From: Brachionus koreanus
Taxonomy: Eukaryota > Rotifera > Eurotatoria > Ploima > Brachionidae
Direction: 5' to 3'
Length of the DNA stretch: 64,000 nt
NCBI GenBank assembly: GCA_016987375.1
Contig: PJRA01000549.1
Span: 605,969-669,968 of the forward strand
Shown: positions 43,222 to 56,226 of the stretch, piece by piece
Layout: every line of letters begins with the position of its first letter
Position numbering within the stretch: the first letter of the stretch is position 1
Translations under genes and position numbers: made by a program
Notes under the pieces: model-generated
What the model saw: only the letters and a program-made list of their open reading frames with translations
Databases searched by the model: none
What the model was told of the DNA's origin: nothing

Positions 43222-44656
43222 ATGTCTGTGGTAAAAAAAGCTTCAGATGACGAGCTAAAATTGGTGCCATGTGATCAAAAGTCTAAACGAAAAATCAACG
43301 TACTGGACGAAGATACCTATATTAAAAAATTGGAGAGTATAATTGAAAAAAGCTTTTTTCCTGATTTGGAAAGACTGAAAATACAACAGGCTTATCAAGA
43401 GGCTCTTAAGACAAATGATTACGATGCGCTTAATAACCTGTATGAAAGATATAATAAACTTGTCAATTCAACGCCTAAAAAATCATCAGAAGATATTCAT
43501 GAAACTGATTTACCCTATGCAAATGAAGAGCCTCCTGTAATCAATCTAGAAGAGCCAACAAATGTTAAGATAGCCGAGTCTTTGGATTCATTTTTGACCA
43601 AAAATACCAGTGAAGATAACATTTCTTTCGAAGCTCTAATAGAAGATGCCGAAACTAAGCAACGAACTAAAATTCATCAAGCTTGGCTATTTGAAAAAGA
43701 AAAGCACCATTTGAAAGTAAATCTTAAAACAATAATTTATTTTATTTATTAAAAAAATAAAAAAGAAATCAGAAGAATCGTTGATGCTCGATGGTCCAAA
43801 ACATAATGATGAAGTGATAAAATCGCTCGATACTTGGAAATATACAAGCAAAAATACTTTAATGTATATTCCTGAGGGAGCACCACTCACTTTGGAAGAA
43901 GAGCTAAATCAAGCCAAGTCTAGTCGAGTGATTAATCATTCAAATACACGATTCACACCAGAGACTTTAAACAAAGTTGGAACTGTAGTACAAATGCCTG
44001 CAACTAATACAAAGACGAATCCTATGACAAATCCGTTTGCTAAGCTTAACGTCGACGGTAAAGAGTACGGACCAAAAGAAACACCTAAAGTACGCGGTTA
44101 TAGCTTAGTTGATCCGTGTCCATCACCTATGCCGGGCAAGCTGGCAGGTGACGAATCACCAATGATGATTTGGGGTGAGGTTGAAAGCACACCTATGAGA
44201 CTAGATCCAACTCAAACACCATTTACTCCAAGGTTCTCAGATGGACCTGAATTCAAAATACCTGATATTCCAGAGCGTGAAAAAATTGCTTTACAGCTAG
44301 AGGAAAAAATAAGTGCTGAAAAACGAAAGAAAAAAGTGGAAGCTTTAAAACAAGTTCAACGAAGCATAGCATCCCCATCAAGAAATATTCTAAACTCACC
44401 TAGAGCGTCCGATAGAATTAATAACATGTCACCAGCAGCACAGCGTTTGCTTTCTTTGAAAAATAAAGACGATTCTATACTTTCGTCGCCTATTTTGGGA
44501 AGATCTCCGTCTGTTAAAAGTCCCTACATGGGATTCGAATCACCAAGAATAACGACTCCAGATTTTTCAAGTCGTCAATTGAACAAATTGAAAAATAGTC
44601 TTAAAAGACCAGTTGATTCATCTTTCGATGATGAACTAAAGCTCCCGAAAAAATGA
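43222..44656 (+). CDS. ESS2: Splicing factor ESS-2 (DGCR14 homologue)
   Basis: ESS2 is a nuclear protein of spliceosomal C complexes. Two exons, 43222-43716 and 43766-44656, join in phase 0 to about 461 residues. Matching segments run the full length: VLDEDTYIKKLESIIEKSFF, PDLERLKIQQAYQEAL, SLDSFLTKNTSEDNISFEAL, KIHQAWLFEKEKH, LDTWKYTSKNTLMYIPEGAP, HSNTRFTPETLNKVGTVVQM, GKEYGPKETPKVRGYSLVDP and the highly conserved DESPMMIWGEVESTPMRLD. The tail is Ser-Pro rich (SPSRNILNSPRAS, SSPILGRSPSVKSPY), as in the human protein. The intron is 49 bp. Confidence 0.95.
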
Positions 44657-45282
44657 TACACAAAGATATTTTAAATGTAAATTGTTTTATATATAATCGA
44701 AAATATTTTTTCTTGTTTGATCTGTTAATTTTTTTAAATTAATAAATATTTTTAAAAATTGAATTAATTAGTTAATTTTTTTTTAATTTTAAACTTAACT
44801 GAAATAGTAAAATAAAATTTTCTATAAAATAGTAAAGTATTCCTTTATTCGATTTTGCAGCATCATAAATCGAAACAAAAGTTTTGGCCAATAAAATACA
44901 CAACAACTTATAAGAAGATTTAAAATTAATTCATTTCAAGTCAAATTTTTTGTATTCAAATTTTTTAGGATAAATTGATCCCATTCAAAATACGCATTGA
45001 TTTTTCAATTCAATTTTGAATTTATATTTTAATAAAAATAATAAAATTTTGAGTGAAATCATTTCACCTGTTATTTTCAATCATCTTAAAGATTATTACA
45101 TGTTTATAATCATATTTTATGGATAAGCTTTATGTAAAAATCATTTGATATGGTAGGTTTATCACTAGAAGCACCAAACGAGTCATTTTGACTGGTTTGA
45201 AAAATTTTTAAATTCTCGTATCTTTTGAATGGATTTTTAAAATAAATATATATTTTTTGAATTATGTATATTTTAAAATTTT

Positions 45283-45285
45283 NNN
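45283..45285. other. Three ambiguous bases (NNN)
   Basis: The only N characters in the window. This is a short assembly gap or unresolved site, within non-coding sequence. Confidence 0.99.
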
Positions 45286-45389
45286 ATGATAATACTAGAT
45301 AATTAGTAAATCAAAATTCTTTAACTAATTCAAATAAATTAAAAAAAATATTAAGTTTTTTTTTTTTATAATCTAAGTATCTCTTTAGC

Positions 45390-45720
45390 TAATCTTCAAA
45401 ATATAAAACCATTTTTCTCAAAAAAATCGATTGCTGCCAGCTCTTCTTTTTTTGCGATTGTTCTACTAGCTCTGTTGCTATCTCACAGTTTATTAAACCT
45501 TGAGATTCCAAAAACACACAACATATCCTTTTTATCAAAGCGTTCTCTTTTCATGACTGACTGAGCTGGTTGAGATGGGTTAGATCAACAATTAATTTCT
45601 GTCATCATAATTTCGAAAATACATTCACTTCTCATCACAAGTAATGATCGTCTGAAATCCGTTCATCTAGAGGATTTTCTGGTCTTTCTGACTTGTATCA
45701 TCACTATTAAATTTTTGTAA
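45390..45720 (-). mobile_element. Mariner-type transposase remnant, copy B
   Basis: The reverse complement carries the same blocks as copies A and C: NPLDERI, ITCDEK-then-FRNYDDRN-like sequence, SNPSQPAQSVMKRERFDKKD and a degraded downstream region. Frames shift several times and stops are frequent. Similarity to 27440-27740 over AACCCATCTCAACCAGCTCA is easy to see. Confidence 0.7.
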
Positions 45721-46295
45721 ACCAATCTTGAACCCTTCTTACTTTAATATTTTTATTAAGAATATTTTCACTTTTCACCAAACATATTTAATTAACAAAC
45801 TAACTAAATAATGAAGAAATTGCTGATGAATTATAATTTTAAAATTTTTGAAAAAGCTTATTTAAAACTAAACTTAATTTTTAGAACGCAAAATATCTTG
45901 ATTATGTTTAGCATATCATTTTTAATGATCCTGATTTATTAATTTTCCTACAAATTACTTATTAATTTAAAACTGATTATTTATTTACATTTACCGTTCA
46001 TTCGATTAAAAAGGTACTAATAAATTATTTTTAAAAACTTAGATTTTTAACTAGTCTTTTTTTTGAGAAATTTTGATTTTTAGATTATTAAAAAAGCAGC
46101 ATGAAAACAACACTTATTTTTTAAAAAAAATTTTTTAGTCAAATAAAATATTTTAAAATAAGAATATTTTGCAATAAAAATTGATTAATTTAAATATTTT
46201 TTAATTTTGATTATCTGATTAAAAAAAAAATTCAAAAATTTTTATTAATGTTTAAATAGTTATAAACAAAGAAAAGATATAGTGCCAAAAAAACC

Positions 46296-46314
46296 TCCGT
46301 GTTTTGAGCGTTAA
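46296..46314. mobile_element. Single end of a TTAA-type MITE
   Basis: CCTCCGTGTTTTGAGCG followed by TTAA resembles the right end of the element at 32304-32529 (TCCGGTTTTTGAGTG + TTAA). I could not find a convincing left end. Confidence 0.4.
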
Positions 46315-47766
46315 TTTTTATGATTAAAAATATTTTTGTAATGTTTATATTTCTTCAAGCTAAGTTCTCTTTTTTTATATACTAAAGCTAAGTGAAATTT
46401 TAAAAGATAGAATTTAAGAGTATTTTTATTCTAAATTAAATTGAATTATTAACCATGGCAACAATTGATAGAATTTTCATTGTAACTAATATTTAGAAAA
46501 AAAAAAGTTGAAAAAGATTTAGTCTTAACATATCGATTTTATAACAAAAAAAAATTAAAATAAAAAATAAAAAGTTTCCAATTTACTCTTAAATTATAAT
46601 TTTTTGTATAAAAGAATTTTTTATAATTTGTAAAAACAATTTTAGGGTGTACAAAAAATTTATATTAATCAGAAATATACTGCGTTGGAAACCAATGCCA
46701 ATTCGAACAAATGGATGCATATAAATAAATTTAAATAGCTATCTTTAAAGTATTTAATTTTACCAGTTTATGTGTTTATGATATTTTGATTATTATTTTT
46801 TCTTAAATAGATCTAAAAATACAATTAAATTTAAAAAATATGACAAATATTTCAAATAATTTTAATTTTTTTCGTAAAAGATGAAATTTAGTATTGAATA
46901 AATTCTTCATAATTAGTATTTGCTCTTAAAATAATTTCATTAAACCTGGCTTTAAATTTTCAATTGAAACACTAATGAAATTATTTTTTTAAAACTAATA
47001 TTTATCATGGTTTAAATTTTTTTAAATTCTTTTAAGAAAATGCAAACTTTGAAAATATTGAACATTTAAAGAAATTAAACAATTTAAACACAAAAATTTA
47101 AATTTATGCCGAAATATATAAAGGTTGAATTAGATTTTAACTTTGCTAAGTATTTTTCAATATTTTTATTAAGGATCAAATATTTTTAATGAGTCATCAA
47201 GAATTTATTTTGATCACATGACCGTATTTAAATTATTCTTAAAATTTAAAGTAAAAAAAAGTGAATAGAATTTTTTATTAGATACCATGAATGAAAATAT
47301 TGCTAATAGAATTTAAATTATAAAATTTAACTTTAGAAAATATCTCAAATATGCATTTAAAATAAAAAAGTAATAATAAATTTTCATTTAGAAACTCTTG
47401 TATGCTTGTTGGAACTCAAATTTTTAAACCATGGTAAAAAAAATTATTCGGTTGTTAAGAAAAAATATGCCAAAATTGTGATAATAATTTTTTTAAATTA
47501 TACAAGAAAAAAAAATTTTTTAAAATAGGTTATTTTATGAGTAGCGGAAAAGGCAAGTTTATCCATTAATGTCTTAAAATATTTTATTCTTTATTATGAA
47601 AAGTATAACAAACTAAAAGAGACCCAAATCATGATTTTTTTAAAATAATAATAATTTATTATTTTTTCTTGCATTTTTAATATGGGTTAATGCAAAAATT
47701 TTCAAAATATCTTTTTTTTTAAATTAAAATTTTATAGATTTTTATTCAATCTAATAAAAAACTAAA

Positions 47767-48700
<934 letters not shown>

Positions 48701-49781
48701 AACTATTTTGTTTAGTTATTTTATTTAAAAGAAGATTTTATAATTTTTTGATGTAATTTTTCGAATCGAATAAATTTTCAAAATAATCAATTAAATAAGT
48801 TAATTAAGATTCGAAGATTTTTTTTATTAAAGCAAAATATTATTTTTTTAAAAAAAAGCTAATTTTATTTTTATTGGATTTTTAAAAACTGAAAAAAAAC
48901 TAAAAAGACAACCGTAATTATGGTACAAAGATGGGATCAATCGACATTGATTTACGGTGCAGATAAATTTAAGTTATTTAATTTATTTTATTTTATTTTT
49001 TGTTTTTATATGCGGACCTACCATGATTTTTTTTTCAAATAAAAAAGTTATCTTTATTTTTATCTAATACTAACTTAAAGACAATAAAGAAAAACAAAAG
49101 TAAGCTAAAATTAATTTTTTTTTGTTATTTAGAAATAAAAAAAATCATCATATATTTGCGAAAATTGTGTAATTTTTGTTTAAATTAATTTAAGGATTAA
49201 ATTTAAATAAAAAAGTTAATTGTTAAAATTAAATTTTTTTTTAAGTTTCTTCATTTGGTAAAATATCTTGATAAATTTGAAAAATTAAAAAAAAGCTTAC
49301 TTTTTCTTATTTTTAAATGTTTTTTCAATTAGATGACATGTGATGAAAAAAATGAATGCTTTAACATAAAATATGAATTAAGAGCATTTTATTTTATAGA
49401 AACAATTCTTTTTATTATTTTCGTCATTTTGTCAAGTGACAGTATAATTCATATTAACACCCGAAAGGGAGCTAAATAAAAATCAAACATGCTTATTTCT
49501 GCTAAAATATTAAAAATTTTGATATTTAAATAATAAAAAAAAAAAATGTCCCCGAATACATATTCAATTAAAAAAATAAATTTGATATTTTGCTTTTAAT
49601 TTTATCTGTACAAAAAATGATAAGATAAACATAAAGAATTTTTAAAGAAGATTAATAAACAATTGTTAGTTTATTGCCAAGACAAATGCAAATTTTGTTA
49701 TGCTCAAATTACAAGTTGGCAATTAAAAATTCAGCAATTTTTGTTCAGTTTACATTGCTAAATTTTTGAAAAAAAATCGAA
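48701..49781. other. Intergenic between GOLPH3 and UVRAG
   Basis: AT-rich non-coding sequence. At about 49455 TTAACACCCGAAAGGGAGCT looks like one end of another TTAA-type element, but no partner end was found. Confidence 0.4.
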
Positions 49782-51092
49782 ATGAGCCGAAATGCACAAA
49801 ATCCGGTTCAATTCAGGCAAAAACGTTTACGTCATATTTCATGGCTAAAGTTGAAAAATTTACAAATCAAAGTCAATTTTTTTTATGTTTGGTTCACAAT
49901 ACATTCTGATGAAAAATCAAAGGCAATTTATCTCAGTGATAAAATCGAAAATGACCTCAATCCTAATTGGAAATTAAAAAACATAAGAAATTTCTCGCAC
50001 AAAAATTTCATTCTAAGAGTTTGGTATTCAGATAGATCAACTAGCGACTCAAAATCGAGACTTAATCTTTTAATTGAAGCCTACATTGACTTAGACCATT
50101 TTGTCTATTTGGGAGACATTAATTTAAATTATTCAAGCAGCAAATTTAGTAATTTCATAGTTTTTGAATTTTTTGATAACTTTGTATTTTGTGAACCGAT
50201 TGATGACAACCAATTGATAGTCAAAACTCAGAATTCCTATAAGTTGAATTCGAATGAGCAAAAAAAGTCCTACGATCTAAATCTATTGCGTAGATTGTGT
50301 AATTTTGACCGAGTCATTAAAGAAATTAGGAAAAAAACAGACCTCCTGGAGACACACACAAACCCGCGTCTAGAAACGTTTCGCCACTATACTCAACTTA
50401 AAATGCAAATAGAAGAAACAAATTACAACATTGAGTTGACTAAATTGAAACTGGAAAGCACTAAGGAATCAATTTTAAATTTAAATGAAAATAATCGATG
50501 GATAAAGAAATCAGTTTTGCTTTACAAAAATTCTATAGTCAATTTACGAAACAAATGCAGAGCAGAAAACGAATCAATAATAAATAAGAGAAAAATTTGT
50601 GATAATTTAATACGTGAACAAGTACTGGTCGAAAAGGGAATTAAAATACGTCGGAAAGAATTGGTGTTGGCCCTAAGCGAAATTTTTTTTATTAATAAAA
50701 TTAAAGAAAATTCAAATGAAATTTTAAATGTTTGCCTAGATTTTTCGAAAAGTTATGAAGAAAAAAAAGAAAATGAGTTAAATGTTGCCTTGGGATATTT
50801 TGTCCAAGCTTTGGATTTGCTCTCATTTATTATTGCTGTTCCATTGCGCTATCCGTTAGTCGTCAGGTCTTCCAAATCCTCAATTGTTGAATTTGTTGAA
50901 AATGGAAATATTAGAGAATATGCACTTTATTTAAGCACTAATGGAAATGAGTTAGGTTTTAAATATGCCTTAAGGCTTCTAGAAAGCAATGTTTTTCAAT
51001 TGAGATTTTTTTTAGATCCCAAACATGATTTCAGAAAAATAGAGGACTTACTTACTCACTTAAAATGGATGTTTGATTATCTAGTTATTTAG
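49782..51092 (+). CDS. UVRAG: UVRAG (Vps38-type subunit of the class III PI3-kinase complex)
   Basis: UVRAG joins Beclin 1 and Vps34 in complex II, acting in endosome maturation and autophagy. A single uninterrupted frame gives 436 residues. Matches run through the core: RQKRLRHISWLKLKNLQIKV (start of family homology), a C2 domain at about 30-140 (LNPNWKLKNIRNF, FILRVWYSD, LIEAYIDLDHFVYLGDINLN), SYDLNLLRRLCNFDRVIKEI, a coiled coil at about 205-305 and the C-terminal BARA-like region. The last has IFFINKIKENSN, VALGYFVQALDLLSFIIAVP and LRYPLVVRSSKSSIVEF. It ends soon after FALLLES/LRFFLDPK-like sequence. The long disordered tail of vertebrate UVRAG (about 250 residues) is absent, as in other invertebrates. 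Confidence 0.92.
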   Translation: MSRNAQNPVQFRQKRLRHISWLKLKNLQIKVNFFYVWFTIHSDEKSKAIYLSDKIENDLNPNWKLKNIRNFSHKNFILRVWYSDRSTSDSKSRLNLLIEAYIDLDHFVYLGDINLNYSSSKFSNFIVFEFFDNFVFCEPIDDNQLIVKTQNSYKLNSNEQKKSYDLNLLRRLCNFDRVIKEIRKKTDLLETHTNPRLETFRHYTQLKMQIEETNYNIELTKLKLESTKESILNLNENNRWIKKSVLLYKNSIVNLRNKCRAENESIINKRKICDNLIREQVLVEKGIKIRRKELVLALSEIFFINKIKENSNEILNVCLDFSKSYEEKKENELNVALGYFVQALDLLSFIIAVPLRYPLVVRSSKSSIVEFVENGNIREYALYLSTNGNELGFKYALRLLESNVFQLRFFLDPKHDFRKIEDLLTHLKWMFDYLVI

Positions 51093-51739
51093 ATAGATTT
51101 ATTTTGTTCTGATTGACAATCTAGTCATCAAACTATTTTTTACATTTTGATTATTTAAAAAAATATTTATAAGCTAAAATTAATCAAATTACCGTTCATT
51201 TCCTTGGAAGATTTTTATTTAATTTTTTCTAAATTTAAGATGAAAATAAAGTGATTTTTTTATAGTCTGGTCTCGGTACCCTTTTTTTCTTAATATTAAT
51301 TTATAATTTTTAAGACCTCATTCTTTAAATTACTTTGACAAATAAAACTCCCATTAGTCATTGACCTCTCTAATAAAAATAAAAAAATGTGAGTATTATA
51401 TAAATACTTAGTTATGGAAATAGAAATGGACATGTCACTAAATTCGGATGATTACGTTATATGATATATTTCTCTTTCCAAAATAAAATATTTAAAAAAT
51501 TTAAAAATTTTTTTACTTGAGTGTTTGATATTAACATTTATTCGAAAAAGTAAAGGTGTTTAAAAAGTAAAAAATTAAATCTAAAGAATATTAAAATTCA
51601 ACTATGAATATCTCATTCAAAACCCGCTGAGGGTGGAAAAATATTCAAAATATCTCTGCAATACGGGACGCATGTTTAAACCCTTTTCATTAAAAAAATG
51701 GAGGTACAATGTTTCCAATGTGTAATAATTGCAGTGAAG
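51093..51739. other. Intergenic, nothing recognised
   Basis: AT-rich, with a short less-biased patch at about 51600-51720 that may be the start of the mariner copy below. Confidence 0.35.
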
Positions 51740-52260
51740 ATTATCAACTCGATGCTGTAAACAGTGGTTCAGATCGGAGCTGTTGCTCAAAAAAGGTACT
51801 GGAGAAGGAGATGAGCGCTTTCGCATTATCCATTAGGATAGAATAGGATCAATTATTATTTACAAAGTAAAGTTGCTCTTTGTGATTTGACAGATTTCGA
51901 TATTCAATGATTCATTAAAATTTATGGGAAGTCCTTTAGATGAACAGTTTTTCAAACGGATTATTATTTGTGATGAAAAGTGGATTGATTTTCGAAATTA
52001 TGATAACAGAAATCAAAAGCTGAACCAAATTCAATCAGTTCAGTCAGTTGTGAAAGAGGACACTTTGATAAAAAGGTGCTGTGTTTTAGGTGAAATTTTA
52101 AAGGTTTAATTCACTTTGAGCTGGTTACAGACAGTGGCGCTTTAAATGTAGATCTTAATTAAGAAAACTTTCCTTCTATGGCAACCGAAAGCTAGGTTTC
52201 TTCAAGATGACACTAGACCTAATACAATTAGAAGAACAGTAGCTAGGTCATAATATCGAT
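51740..52260 (+). mobile_element. Mariner-type transposase remnant, copy C
   Basis: Plus-strand pieces give WFRSELLLKKGTGEGDERFR-like sequence, then LDEQFFKRIIICDEKWIDFR and NYDNRNQKLNQIQSVQSVVK (intact DEKW). After shifts comes KARFLQDDTRPNTIRRTVA, matching the third-aspartate LQDNARPH block with N changed to D. This is the most complete of the three copies but is still frame-broken. Confidence 0.8.
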
Positions 52261-53549
52261 CTTATAAATAATTGAGATATCGTTTAATTCTGAACTTATA
52301 TTCACATGGAAAATAAAATAATAGTTTATACTAAAGAATAAAAAGAGATCTTGATGAATGCCTTAGAAAAACTCCAAGTGAGGGTAATAAAAATACCTTT
52401 ATCTTTAAGAAATTTGAAGTTAAGTTTATCAGCAAGAACAACTAATTTTACTATTTCGTAATTTAACTTGCTACAAGAATTATGGATTTATAGGTTTTTA
52501 ATATCCTGTTACTGATCTTGTTTAGAGTAGAGACAAAATCAGAAACATTCTAGCTAGATTTGAATTAATTAATCTTGAATTTATTTCAAATAACTTTTAA
52601 ACTAAAAAAATATTGAATGTTTTTAGTTTTTAAATTATTTTCTATCTTTAAATTAAAAGATTGATTGATTAATTGATTTAAACAGATGAAATGTTTATCA
52701 GACTCTTGAGGAATGTAGACATAAGTTTTCATTAACTTAAGTTTTTTGCCTTTTCTTTCTGGCACATAAAAAATGAATATAAACTATGCAATATTTTCTT
52801 AAAATATTTTGCTATTATCGTTAATTTTTATTTCATCAAAAATGTAAATATTTTTTATTCAATCAATTTGAATTTAATTAAAAGACTGATAAGCCTGATT
52901 TTATTGATAAATTTATAAAACAAGATAATTAAAAGCAAAGATTTTTTTTTAAATGCACATTTCAAAATTTTAATCAAAAATGATGTAAGTAATATTTTAA
53001 AAATTTCACTCACAATTTATTTCTGAAGGTTTTTTTTCCTTAAATTCAAGCAAAACATAACAAATAATTGATTTTTCTATTTTTTAAATTAGAATTATAT
53101 CGATTAGTAAAATCGGCTAAGTGACAATTATTGCTCATATCTAATATTTTAACCGAGTATTTTTAATAATCTTAATTAAAGAAATTAAATTGCTCAAACA
53201 TAAAAAGATAAATTTAACTAAATAATTAAATTTATTGTAATAATTTCATTTTAAGGTAAAGTACCTATAAAAAATTCATCAATTTAAGTGCAATTTTCAG
53301 ATTTTTCAGATTATTTTCTTGCTTCGATTGATTTTAAAGCTCAAATTTAAAGCATACCAGTCTTACCCCAAAAGCTGCTCAATTAATAATTAAGTTTAAA
53401 TATCAATTTCAATTTTTTGATCGAATATTCGCTTGATTTAATCTTGAATTATAGTGAGGAGAGGCAATTATTTGAGTTAATAAAATTTGCTAAAGAATAC
53501 TTGAGAAAAGCATCTATAAATTTGATGAAATTTTTTTTTTGAAAAAAAA
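52261..53549. other. Intergenic upstream of the SKOR-like gene, nothing recognised
   Basis: 1.3 kb of AT-rich non-coding sequence. Developmental regulators often have extended upstream control regions, but no element can be named here. Confidence 0.35.
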
Positions 53550-54581
53550 ATGGAACCAAAATCCAAACAAAATAAAATGCTAGGCACAATTGAGACGCAA
53601 ATATCGACTGTGACTATAAGAGGTTTCCCAATGGTCTCTTTAAACATAGAAGGAAAAGAAAGAGTTTGTTTAGCTCAAATATCAAATTTGTTGCTTAATA
53701 AATTCAGCTACAATGAAATTCATAATAGGAGAGTAGCCTTGGGTATAAATTGTATCCAATGTAGCACAAGTCAGCTAGAAGCTTTGCGTAATGCAGGAGC
53801 AATGCCTTTATCATCACGTAGGTGTGGAATGATTACTAAAAAAGAAGCAGAGAGACTTGTTAATTCATTTTTAGATGAAAGCAGGCCTCCTAGCTTGCCA
53901 GAATCTTTCTATTTTGAAGTGGAACACAAATGTGAATATGGCTGCAGTGGAATATTTTATCCATCAAGATACAATAGCAGTCGAGCAAAATGCATTAGAT
54001 GTATGAATTGTAACTTATATTTTTCGCCTAACAAATTCATATTTCATTCTCATGAAAAGTCTAACGTGACTTACAACTCAACAAATAATTTGAACATAAA
54101 CTCTTGGCGGAAGCACATAGACCTAGTTAACCCAGACGATGATGAAGAGCTACATAATGCATGGGAAGATGTTAAATCAATTTTCAACAGTGGAAAGCGA
54201 AAAAGAAATATTGCTTATTTGGACTCAGATTCAGATAGTCAAATGAATAGCTTGGAATCGAATGCTAAAACTCATTTGGAAGAAATTGCCAATAGTAGTT
54301 CAATTAATTCGATGAAAAATTTTTTAAACCCGAATTTCCGGCCATTGAATATTATGAACTCGTATCAACCTCCTAATTTGTATTTGATGCCAGAGTTTTT
54401 GCAATTAAACAAAAATTTTCTAACCTATAACTATTTAGCAAAGCCTAACAATTTTTTGGTGAATTGTTTTTTGAGCAAAATAGAAAATTATAGAAATGAA
54501 GCTATTCAAAGTCAAAATAAAACAGTTTCTGAATGTTCTTCAACAAATTTTTTTAGTATACAAAAACATTTTAACAATTAA
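53550..54581 (+). CDS. SKI-family transcriptional corepressor (SKOR/Fussel/CORL type)
   Basis: These are nuclear corepressors of the Ski/Sno family that act in TGF-beta/BMP signalling, mainly in neurons. A single frame gives 343 residues. The SKI/SNO/DAC domain covers about residues 20-115 (VCLAQISNLLLNKFSYNEIH, NRRVALGINCIQCSTSQLEA, LRNAGAMPLSSRRCGMITKK). A SAND-like zinc-binding region follows (HKCEYGCSGIFYPSRYNSSR, AKCIRCMNCNLYFSPNKFIF, HSH) with its Cys/His ligands present. INSWRKHIDLVNPDDDEELH and AWEDVKSIFNSGKRKR then match the SKOR-specific block. After residue about 235 the sequence is Asn/Ser-rich and unconserved. The protein is much shorter than vertebrate SKOR1/2, and no coiled-coil tail is visible. 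Confidence 0.92.
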   Translation: MEPKSKQNKMLGTIETQISTVTIRGFPMVSLNIEGKERVCLAQISNLLLNKFSYNEIHNRRVALGINCIQCSTSQLEALRNAGAMPLSSRRCGMITKKEAERLVNSFLDESRPPSLPESFYFEVEHKCEYGCSGIFYPSRYNSSRAKCIRCMNCNLYFSPNKFIFHSHEKSNVTYNSTNNLNINSWRKHIDLVNPDDDEELHNAWEDVKSIFNSGKRKRNIAYLDSDSDSQMNSLESNAKTHLEEIANSSSINSMKNFLNPNFRPLNIMNSYQPPNLYLMPEFLQLNKNFLTYNYLAKPNNFLVNCFLSKIENYRNEAIQSQNKTVSECSSTNFFSIQKHFNN

Positions 54582-56226
54582 TTAAAAGCTTTAAATAAAA
54601 CTCTTTTTAGATGATGTTAATTAATTTTTTAAGTTATATTTTTGATATTTCATTAACAACAAATATTCATTCTTGAGAGATTTCTAATCTAGAAAATGCC
54701 AAAAGGATAAATAAAAAATTTTGAATTAATTTGATCACAAAAAAAAACTAAATAAAATTTATTATTTGTTATTTAATACTCTAATATTAAATTTTATTAA
54801 CAAAATAAGGAGTTTAAATTAATTAGTCATATAATTTTGATTTTTAATACAAATAATATCTAACGTTTAGATTTGGATCTTTTTCTTAAAAAATTCTTGT
54901 CTAGTTCAGAACGAAAAAATCTAATGAAAACTTTATTACTCTCTCAAAAAAATATATAAAATCAGATTAAAATTTTATAAGAGTTAAAAATTTTATTAAG
55001 AAAATATTTACTAGTGCATAAACAAAAATAAATATCAAATATCGTAAAAAAATTTATCTATTATTAATAAACTATTGTAATCAAAATTTTGTTCAAAATC
55101 TCTCTAATAGTTATGATTTCAAAAAGATAAAAACTAAAAAATTAAAAGTCTTTACTTTAATTTTTTATACTAAAGATTTTGCGTCAAACCCCTTCATACT
55201 TATTAAAAATGAAAAATTTTTAAAAAATAATAAAAGTTTTACTTAATGTTATCATTACATTTTTTTTAAAAAAAAAACAACAATTTTTTTGTACTCTATG
55301 CAATATTAAAAATAAAATTAATATCAAGTTAAATATTAAAAGTTACCTTTACATAAAAGTAACTTAATTTTTAATTAACTTATTTATTTTTCTTATCAAT
55401 TCAGCGATCAGAGCTGTTAATGACAATTAAAAAAGGCTTGCACATCCAAAAGATTCATTTGCTTGACTCATACCAGCATACAAACCAACAAGAAAATAAA
55501 CTTTAGCTTTTCAATAGTAATTGAAAGAAACGGTGACTCGTCCCATCATTTAATTCCAGTCCTTTGTCATTTAAAATTAGTGCGTTGTTAATTTAAACAT
55601 TATATTTTGTTAATAAAATTTAATTTTAGAGAAAAAAAAACTCATATTATCAATTATTGTTGTTTTTTTATCAAAATCAACAAAAAAATACCCTAATTTC
55701 GGTCAAAAATAAACCTCTAAAACATAATTTTCAAAAAATTAAAAAATAAAAGCTTTTTTTACATAGAAATTCATATATTTTCGAAAAAATTTTAAAATCT
55801 TTTTTAACTGAATTTTGCTACAATTATCGGAAATTTCCGATATTCATCATTGCTTTAGATAAATACCATTTTTTAGATTATGACACATAACTTTAATTTT
55901 ATTTTTTTTAATTTTCTATAGAGAAGCTTTCAATTTTTACTGAAATTTTTTGCTAAATTATTACAAATTAAATTTTTAAAATAGCAGCTATATAAAATTC
56001 CATTACTTACTGAATTTTAAATAAATAGTTAACATACCTAATTTAAAATTCAGCATTTTAGAAAAATACTTATTTTCAATAGAGGTTTAAGTATCCTAGT
56101 AATTTCTTAGCAACTGTATAAACCATTTGAAAAATCAAACTAAATAATTCGCACTCGAAGATTTTACTATTCTTGAATGTTTATGATTTATTACTAGCTT
56201 TTATAGCTATCCTTAACGATAAGAAA
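54582..56226. other. Intergenic, 1.6 kb, nothing recognised
   Basis: AT-rich and non-coding. A less AT-biased patch at 55395-55565 has no open frame or repeat I could support. Confidence 0.4.

Larger units (their letters stand above)
44657..47766. other. Long intergenic stretch (3.1 kb) with transposon debris and a 3-base gap
   Basis: No gene is seen. It contains an NNN gap at 45283-45285, a mariner remnant at 45390-45720 and a TTAA-type MITE end at 46296-46314. The rest is AT-rich, with a frame-poor run through 46320-47760. Confidence 0.5.
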